From: Unio delphinus
Lineage: Eukaryota; Mollusca; Bivalvia; Unionida; Unionidae
DNA length: 64,000 nt
Reading direction: 5' to 3'
Assembly: GCA_029339505.1 (NCBI GenBank)
Contig: JAQISU010000057.1
Location: 4,856,001-4,920,000, forward strand
Under the pieces are notes generated by a model. It had not been told where the DNA came from. It searched no databases and saw nothing but the letters and a program-made list of their open reading frames with translations. The translations under genes and the position numbers were made by a program. The first letter of the stretch is position 1; each line of letters opens with the position of its first letter. Below are positions 56,110 through 64,000 of this stretch, one piece after another.

Positions 56110-57985
56110 GTATTTAAAAGCCATTCATATAATTAAATACTGAAGTTCTGTATTTTTAAATGGCATTCATATATTCATTCAATATTGAAGTTTTGTATTT
56201 AAAAGCCATTCAGATTCATTCAATAATGCAGTCCATTATTTCAAAGCCATTCACATTCATTCAATAATTTGCAGTCCAGTATTTCAAAGCCATTCACATT
56301 CAATCAATTTTGAAGTCCAGTATTTCAAAGCCATTCACATCATAGGATATTGAAGTCCAGTATTTAAAAGCCACTCACATCATTTGATATTGATGTCCAG
56401 TATTTAAAAGCCACTCACATCATTAGATATTGATGTCCAATATTTAAAAGCCACTCACATCATTAGATATTGATGTCCAGTATTTAAAAGCCACTCACAT
56501 CATTAGATATTGAAGTCCAGTATTTAAAAGCCACTCACATCATTAGATATTGATGTCCAGTATTTAAAAGCCACTCACATCATTAGATATTGATGTCCAG
56601 TATTTAAAAGCCATTCACATCATTTGATATTGATGTCCAGTATTTAAAAGCCATTCACATCATTTGATATTGATGTCCAGTATTTAAAAGCCATTCACAT
56701 CATTTGATATGAATGTCCAGTATTTAAAAGCCACTCACATCATTAGATATTGATGTCCAGTATTTAAAAGCCACTCACATCATTAGATATTGATGTCCAG
56801 TATTTAAAAGCCACTCACATCATTAGATATTGATGTCCAGTATTTAAAAGCCATTCACATCATTAGATATTGATGTCCAGTATTTCAAAGCCATTCACAT
56901 CATTAGATATAGATGTCCAGTATTTCAAAGCCATTCACATCATTAGATATAGATGTCCAGTATTTAAAAGCCATTCACATCATTAGATATAGATGTCCAG
57001 TATTTAAAAGCCATTCACATCATTAGATATTGATGTCCAGTATTTAAAAGCCATTCACATCATTAGATATTGATGTCCAGTATTTAAAAGCCACTCACAT
57101 CATTAGATATTGATGTCCAGTATTTAAAAGCCACTCACATCATTAGATATTGATGTCCAGTATTTAAAAGCCACTCACATCATTAGATATTGATGTCCAG
57201 TATTTAAAAGCCACTCACATCATTAGATATTGATGTCCAGTATTTAAAAGCCACTCACATCATTAGATATTGATGTCCAGTATTTAAAAGCCACTCACAT
57301 CATTAGATATTGATGTCCAGTATTTAAAAGCCATTCACATCATTTGATATTGATGTCCAGTATTTAAAAGCCATTCACATCATTTGATATTGATGTCCAG
57401 TATTTAAAAGCCACTCACATCATTTGATATTGATGTCCAGTATTTAAAAGCCACTCACATCATTTGATATTGATGTCCAGTATTTAAAAGCCACTCACAT
57501 CATTAGATATTGATGTCCAGTATTTAAAAGCCATTCACATCATTAGATATTGATGTCCAGTATTTAAAAGCCATTCACATCATTTGATATTGATGTCCAG
57601 TATTTAAAAGCCACTCACATCATTTGATATTGATGTCCAGTATTTAAAAGCCATTCACATCATTAGATATTGATATCCAGTATTTAAAAGCCATTCACAT
57701 CATTTGATATTGATATCCAGTATTTAAAAGCCATTCACATCATTAGATATTGATGTCCAGTATTTAAAAGCCATTCACATCATTAGATATTGATGTCCAG
57801 TATTTAAAAGCCACTATTGATGTCCAGTATTTAAAATCCATTCACATCATTAGATAATGATGTCCAGTATTTAAAATCCATTCACATCATTCAGTTTTGA
57901 AGTAATATTTTTAAAAGCTATTTATTTCCTTCAGTACTGATGTCCAGTATTTAAAAGCCATTCACATCACTCAGTACTGATATCT
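56110..57985. repeat. 40-bp satellite, about 46 copies
   Basis: The unit is CAGTATTTAAAAGCCATTCA then CATCATTAGATATTGATGTC. The central part (56360-57800) is nearly invariant in length. It carries mainly two biallelic sites (CACTCAC/CATTCAC and CATTAG/CATTTG) plus local variants such as TAGATGTC and TTTCAAAG. Edges are more diverged, and one truncated unit sits at about 57813. Confidence 0.97.
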
Positions 57986-58807
57986 GTTTCATTTAAGAGA
58001 TGATGTTCCATTCAAGGAATTCTTAAAATGGCAGATTGAACATAATCCAAGAATTCTAATAATAATTAAAAATATAAATAAATAAATTATTTACAGTATA
58101 TAACTGTTTAAAAAATAACTTTTCTACAAGTGGTTTTACGTATAAAGTGACAGTAGTCTATTTTAGGGGGTGTTGACCTTTAAAATTTAAAAGTTATATA
58201 TGTAAGTGCATACAACAATAATATATCCCTATCCATGCTTACTTTTGATGTGATGGAGGGGGTGGGGGCATTATCAGAGTAAGCCTGAGGCTGGGCATGA
58301 ATCAAGCATTCCAATGACATTATTTTCTACCCAAATGTTATTTCTTCTTAGAAAAAAACAAAGAACTTTAAAATGTCATAACATGGGTACAATGTCACTT
58401 ATATTGCAGCTATCATGATTGAATTGATCTTAAAAGAGTGCCCCTAAAGTAAGTGTTTGGGTGCAAATAATAATTTATACATGTTCAGCCTCAACTTACT
58501 GAGTAATGTCCCCCCCTCCCCATCCATCACATACGAAGTATATTTGGATTGGAATCCATTTTACAGTATCAATCAGTTTAATAGGGTTTTTTTTCCCTTT
58601 AAGACTACATGTAATATTTTATTTATCCAGGTCATGAAGATAGTTTTGGAAATACAGATGCATTACATGCAGAAAAGCTGAAATAAATAGTTTCATACCA
58701 AAAACTGAAAGTGTGTGCAATTTTAGCTTATATATCTATGTACTTGCAACTATGATGAAAACAGTGTACAGTACAAAGTGTGTGTACTTTTGCTATGGAG
58801 AGTAATT
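57986..58807. other. upstream intron, no feature seen
   Basis: AT-rich. No gene was recognised. Confidence 0.55.
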
Positions 58808-59060
58808 TTGTTGTTGTTGTTGTTGTTATAGGGTTTATCACCATTTTTCAGCACAAGATAGCCTATACACGGAGGTCAGTATTAATGGTGGAGAAAGAAC
58901 CAGGGAAAACCTCTCAAGAACCACCGACCCATGAGAAACTACCTGGAAGCTTTCTCACATACCAACATTGGTTGAGCCAGAGACTAGAACCCACACTGAT
59001 AGAGGTGAGATGACAATGATCTGTAACTGTGAATGCTTTAGGCCACTACCCTGTCCCCAC
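58808..59060 (-). mobile_element. SINE-A, near full length
   Basis: Minus orientation: a (GTT)n tract at the left is the CAA tail, then TATAGGGTTTATCACCATTT, body, a degraded B-box (GGGTTCTAGTCT) and a head ending near 59058. I found no clear target duplication. The open plus-strand frame over it is spurious. Confidence 0.88.
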
Positions 59061-60242
59061 ATACAATGGTTTATTTCAGGTCATTCTTGTAGTTTTACAG
59101 GTGCTAATTCCACCCAACATTACAAACCTTAACTGGGGTCCACATGTAGTTACTGGTTACGCCTGCTATAAATGAACCGCAGGTTAATACCCAAATCAAA
59201 GTCTACTACAGGCCAAATTTCACAGTAATACCTGAATCTTACACAGTGACAAGGGGTGTGTAATTACAATTTTAGGTGACATCTACACCCACGCAAGTGA
59301 AAGCTGGCCTATTATTCAGCTGAGGGGGAGAAGGGAGTGGCACTGTTCACACATTACAGGATATATCATCTGGAGGAAATGGGAGCTAAAGGGTCTATTA
59401 TAAGGACACGCAACAAAAACTGACCAGGTCTGACCTGGTGAATAACTGTACCCATAACCCTTGAATCACACAAATCCATTATTTTATGAAATGATTCTCT
59501 GCAATTCTATCAAAGTTGGTAAATATACTTTGCATGTAGTATAATGTGCAAAAATCTTTACATATGGTTCGGTACTGAAAACCAGATCTTGCCTATATGT
59601 GTATATATATTCTAAAGAAAATGATGTCTTCAGAATGAAAACTACAGAGTATCTATATTTTCCCATATAACTTGAGACATATCTTGAGTAGAAAATCTGT
59701 CAAAAGTTGCTTTCAGATTTTTTAAAAACTAGTGTGACAAGATTTTTCGGCAAACCTGCGACTACAAAATAAAACCCAAGCATATAGTTTCATCTAACGG
59801 ACTTTGTGACTGAAACTGATAAACGTTTTATGAAGAATCCAGTCAAAATGTGACCATGTTTATCAGAGGGTTGGCTAATTCACTAAGCTGAAAATGTAAA
59901 TACAATCTATGAGTCTTGATGTGTTGGATTTCCAGGACAAGTCAAAGTGAAAACTGAAATCTCCAAGAATAATCATGATGCTACCTATCAAATTTCCATA
60001 TTCTTGGAGGTTACGAAACTTTTCCAAAAAAAGAGATTCAGTCAGCTTGTTTTTTTAACTAGGAGGAGGTTGGGAGAAACAGAAAAATCAGATTGACCTC
60101 TGTTCCACTGTGAGCGAGGCTTGGATGAATTTAAATTATGTGTGTTTGAGACTGAAAGTTATAGTGTAGCAGACATTCATGTAGTTCATTTAAAATTCCT
60201 AACAAAATGCATTTCAATATTAAGGTATTCATACATGTGATG

Positions 60243-60244
<2 letters not shown>
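59061..60244. other. upstream intron, no feature seen
   Basis: No recognisable gene or repeat. Confidence 0.55.

Positions 60245-60318
<74 letters not shown>
60245..60318. repeat. (TA)n microsatellite
   Basis: About 37 TA dinucleotides ending in a CACATACATA run. Confidence 0.96.
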
Positions 60319-60327
<9 letters not shown>

Positions 60328-61082
60328 ATACAAACTTCAATCTCAGAAAAGATTTACCTGGTACAAATTGACAATTACAGACTAGCTTAGAATGATTGAA
60401 TCCCTTAATAATCCACACCTTCCCCATGTAAACTCTGCAATCTGGATAAATATCCATGTCAATGGCAAATGCAATTCAGATTGGGTTGGATCCTGGCTAT
60501 AGTTGGTCCTCAGGGGGATTGCTTACAAATGACAAGACTGCATCAATGAAAAATTTGGTGAATGTTGAAAGAAGAAAGAGAATGAATCAATATAAACCTA
60601 TCAAGGATACTCTTGAACAAGATTTTTATCTCAACCTTAACAATCCATCAACTTGGACAGATGATACCATAAATATTAATCTCTCTATCAATTTCGATAA
60701 ATGATATATCTTGATAAAATAAATATCTACCCAGCAGATCCGAGTGTTATATCAACCAAACAGATTATGATCACAGATCTTACCAGTGGCCATGACAGTT
60801 GTTTTGCATCTGCAGAAAGAACAATGTCAAGAATCTGTTTGTTAATCATCTCTGCTCCTACCCTCAGATTTCTCTAGACAAGATTTTCTTTGGACAAGGG
60901 AACTGCCCCATTTCTTCACTCTTTAGAATAGCACTATATTGACTTCCAAATTTAGGCGAAGACATAAAATTGGTAATAACATGTTTTCATTTATGCAGTG
61001 CAAAACAAAGGGTGTGGTGTCCAAGATGAACCCTGCACCTGAACAGAGCAGAGCAGCATAAGATGGCCTAAATGGCTGATAA
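60319..61082. other. upstream intron with one unexplained short open frame
   Basis: A plus-strand frame at 60456-60704 (82 codons, starting MSMANAIQIG) has a mixed amino-acid composition unlike the repeat-derived frames nearby. It has no recognised domain, splice context or neighbour, so I do not call it a gene. Confidence 0.35.
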
Positions 61083-61693
61083 ACACATTAACCCCTGGAG
61101 GTTTTTGCTGTTTTCGCATGAAATGAGAATAGGAAACACATTTTGGGGACTATTTTTGAGTACATCCTAACACATCGACTTCCAAGCAATATTCCATTAA
61201 AACAAATGGCTAGTTGTGCTAAAGAAAATGTTTTTCATTGGTTATTTTGCTCACGCATGAACAGAAGGTGAAAAACTGGACTCCTTTTTTTTATACTTAA
61301 AGGACCCATAATTTTTGTATGGAGAAGATTCTTTATTAAAAATGTCAATCTTATCCTACTTTTTGCATAGGTTCACCTGTATGTGTGTGCTTCAGACCGG
61401 TCTGCCATGGATCTGAGGCTACAAAGCCTAAAATCTGGACACAAAATCAGATTCCGATCATGGACGAATTTTGGTTGAAAAAAACAATGGATCCAAAAAC
61501 TTAGGTTCTTCCCTCTGTATTTTGTAGTGCAACTAAAATGTCCAGATTATTTGCTATCATTGTAGAGCTAAATCTGTCTACCTTTCTATAATACCACCTT
61601 CTTTAGTGTATCATGAATGACCTTAACGCTACAGACCTTGGAAGTAGCCTACTACCTCATGCCCCGTAAACTCGTCGCTAGACGTTAATGTGT
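61083..61693. mobile_element. candidate TTAA-type element (piggyBac-like MITE), weak
   Basis: A perfect 10-bp inverted repeat, ACACATTAAC (61083-61092) and GTTAATGTGT (61684-61693), brackets about 590 bp. Each arm holds TTAA, the usual target of piggyBac elements, with CCCCTGGAGG just inside on the left. The inner ends do not match each other well, so this may be chance. Confidence 0.3.
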
Positions 61694-62029
61694 TAAAAAT
61701 CAGACACCTAACTGCTGGTCTGTTTCAATACTTCTAACATCTTCTCAAGGATGAGAATAGCATACAAATTGATGACACGTTTATGTCGGTTTTATACATG
61801 TTGGAATTGCAACCAATATGACGGCACATAAAAATGGCATCACCCCACCAATGATACTATTTCTAAAGATGAAAGGCAATCAAATTTGAAATGCATGTTG
61901 ATCATTGGCTGTATTTTGCAAATCTTAATTATTCATGGCAGGGGTGTATTGTTTTACCCATAAATGTAAGTCATCCGAATGTTTTATCAATGAACTCATT
62001 CGAGAAGATTTGTTATTCAGCAAAGTTAA

Positions 62030-62540
62030 TTTTTTTTAAATAATCATAATGACTTTGATCTATGACCTCCATAACTTAAGGATAAGCATTCCACAAACTG
62101 TTCTGAAAGTTCATGGTGTAAAACAAAAACTGACTTTTCTTCTTTGTCAGATACCTTGACCTTCGACCCCTAAATAAAAAGACTCCCACCTTACCTCAAG
62201 TGCAAGTCTTGCTCAAAGTTTGATACAAAAATGGTACTTGCTTTGCACTTAGAATTATGAGGTTAATGTTAGGCTTGGTTGACCTGATGTCGGGATAATT
62301 TAACTGGATGGGACATCGTGCTACATGTCTGTGGCATGATGCCCCAGTGCTAGAAATTACTATAAACTGTCACACTGCAGACATTGTAGTGATAACTGAT
62401 ACACTGTTAAAGATACGTTAAAAATCCAAATCACACACATGACTTTTCTTCTTTGTCAGAGTCGTTTACTTTCGACTCCAAAAGAAAAGGGCTTCCTGAC
62501 CTTACCCCAAACACAAGTCATGCACAAAGTTTGGTAACTT
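62030..62540. repeat. dispersed repeat with duplicated GACTTTTCTTCTTTGTCAGA, split by a SINE-B fragment
   Basis: TGACTTTTCTTCTTTGTCAG followed by a TTCGAC(C/T)CC(A/T)A segment and an AAAGTTTG segment occurs at about 62130-62225 and again at 62441-62535. A SINE-B 3' part lies between them. Confidence 0.65.
62225..62438 (+). mobile_element. SINE-B, 5' truncated
   Basis: Matches the SINE-B body from about AAAAATGGTACT onward: AGAATTATGAGGTTAATGTT, GACCTGATGTCGGGATAATT, ATGATGCCCCAGTGCTAGAA and the tail ATACGTTAAAAATCCAAATC plus CA repeat. The tRNA-like head is missing. Confidence 0.9.
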
Positions 62541-64000
62541 TAAAATGGAGAACAACTGTGCACAAATGAAATGGTAAAATTATGGATTAATAAACAAGGT
62601 TCATCAGTACACAATATGTTCTGCCTTATAACAGCTTATAAAAATTGAAGCAAAGTATTTCCAGATATTCTTGCCAAAAAAACCTGCAAAATGTAAGGGT
62701 AAACTTGCACCATACACATCTTTTTATAATTATCTTTTCTGGGCTGGCCTGATCGGTGCATTTCAATGACACATTATCTGACAGAAAATGCATGCCACAA
62801 TAATGAGGAACATAATAATATGACAGCCCTATAGCACACAGTCTACTGCCCTCACATTAGCAATATTATCCAATATATCATACAAAGTCAAGTCAGTTCA
62901 AGGGTAAATCAGACCTGACAGGATAAACAAGACAGTTTAATGACAAAACAAAATGATGATGATCACAGCCAGCAATTACTGTACATTCATATTTTTGTCT
63001 TCATGGGATACCAATTCTTATATCTTTCATAGTTGTTTTAAACCACAAATTTACAAACAGCAAAGATCCTCCTGTGGTCAAAATAGGAACCACAAATTTG
63101 CAGACCCAATGAACAAAATTCCTTTTGTGGAAAAAAAAGAAATCGCAAATTTGCAGACCCAATGACCAAAGATGCTCCTGTGGAAAAAACAGAACCCCAT
63201 CGACAATTCACACATTTAAGTACCGGTAATGTTAGTGAAATTTTGTGGTTGCAAAAACATGAAAATACAAGAATTCACAATAATTGCACAACAAATGCAG
63301 GAATCTAATAGATCTCTCATTGAAGATGAAGATTAAAAGCAATTCCACCAAAACGAAACCTGTTCTGTAAGGCCACCAAGACGTAATCAGTTCTGCGATT
63401 CCTTTGTAAAGTAAGGCCACCAAGATGAAATCTGTTCTGTTTTTCGAAGTTTGATGCATTTAACTAATTCTCCTTTATCCTGCATTATATGCAAATTTTC
63501 ATGCAAAGTAAATAGTTACACACAGATTAATAAAGCAATATATGGACATAATCAATAATTTAACAATAACATGGTCCAGCTAGGTACACTGTGTCCATAC
63601 ACTACAAAAAATAGACAACAAAGTGAACGTTTGAGAATTTATACTTTAAAATTTTAATGTCTTTGATCAAGCAGGTTCCATTTTAATCCTCTGAATTAGA
63701 TTCTGATTAAATGTATTGATGCTTGCACTTTTACTAATTTACTTTTGGATTCACATTCTTAATTACTGACCCAATTATTGACTTTTCTTAACAAGTACTT
63801 TATTTGTTTTTAGAATAAAAAGATGGTGAGCTGAAAATGATGCTAAATTGTGGGGTGTTGCCTTGTTTTCTTATTAGTATAAAATAGTTCTTGCGATATA
63901 ATGGGGCTTGAAACTTTATGTACAAGTCAAGCTTTGCTCAAAAATATTTCTTCACTTACTGTTTAAATTTGAATATTGTTCATTGCATTTGGGATGTTTC
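62541..64000. other. upstream intron, minor duplications only
   Basis: A repeat of about 65 bp in 2.5 copies lies at 63043-63200 (CACAAATTTGCAGACCCAAT, CTCCTGTGGAAAAAA). A 55-bp duplication lies at 63353-63440 (GTAAGGCCACCAAGA). No spire 5' exon was found. Confidence 0.55.

Noticed and set aside
51085..57985. CRISPR-like arrays
   Set aside because: Repeats are contiguous with no unique spacers and no cas genes; the DNA is eukaryotic.
49359..64000. Spire N-terminal exon
   Set aside because: I looked on the minus strand for the conserved segment around NEEQAW before the KIND start and did not find it. It is probably beyond the window.

Overview
The window is AT-rich animal genomic DNA, most likely from a mollusc. 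It carries an internal piece of one gene on the minus strand, the actin nucleator spire, embedded in very repeat-rich introns. Five coding exons (49146-49358, 10911-11036, 7942-8004, 3646-3804, 2013-2099, in transcription order) are all in phase 0, have GT/AG borders, and join into 216 residues that match the KIND domain of Spire almost end to end. The first exon (N-terminus and promoter) should lie beyond 64000, and the WH2, Spire-box and FYVE-like exons before position 1. I saw neither. The intron between 49145 and 11037 is about 38 kb. No other intact protein-coding gene was found on either strand. The mollusc call rests on the long repeat-laden introns and on the types of tRNA-derived SINEs and dispersed repeats; it is an inference.

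The rest is introns filled with repeats. (1) At least 17 unrelated tandem-repeat arrays, with units of 30 to 139 bp, cover roughly a fifth of the window. The largest are a 30-bp array (51085-53625) with an 870-bp higher-order repeat, a 40-bp array (56110-57985) and a 60/61-bp array (17235-18812). (2) Three tRNA-derived SINE families are present, here called A, B and C. Several copies have clear target-site duplications. One SINE-A is nested inside a SINE-B, one SINE-B interrupts a 51-bp array, and one old SINE-A runs directly into a minisatellite built from its own 3' tail. (3) Two inverted copies of one non-autonomous hAT element each have a perfect 8-bp target duplication. (4) An 819-bp solo LTR has 4-bp target duplications. 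(5) A decayed non-LTR reverse transcriptase lies at about 30960-32300. (6) There is a 157-bp near-perfect hairpin, a CpG-rich block at 12740-14270, and many AT, GA, AC and AAT microsatellites.

Layout by region: 1-2012, intron with a 40-bp array; 2013-11036, four exons separated by introns of 1.5 to 4.1 kb; 11037-49145, the giant intron with most mobile elements; 49146-49358, the KIND start exon; 49359-64000, the upstream intron with the solo LTR, the two largest repeat arrays and the second hAT copy. Long open frames inside the arrays come from repeat units that are multiples of three, not from genes.
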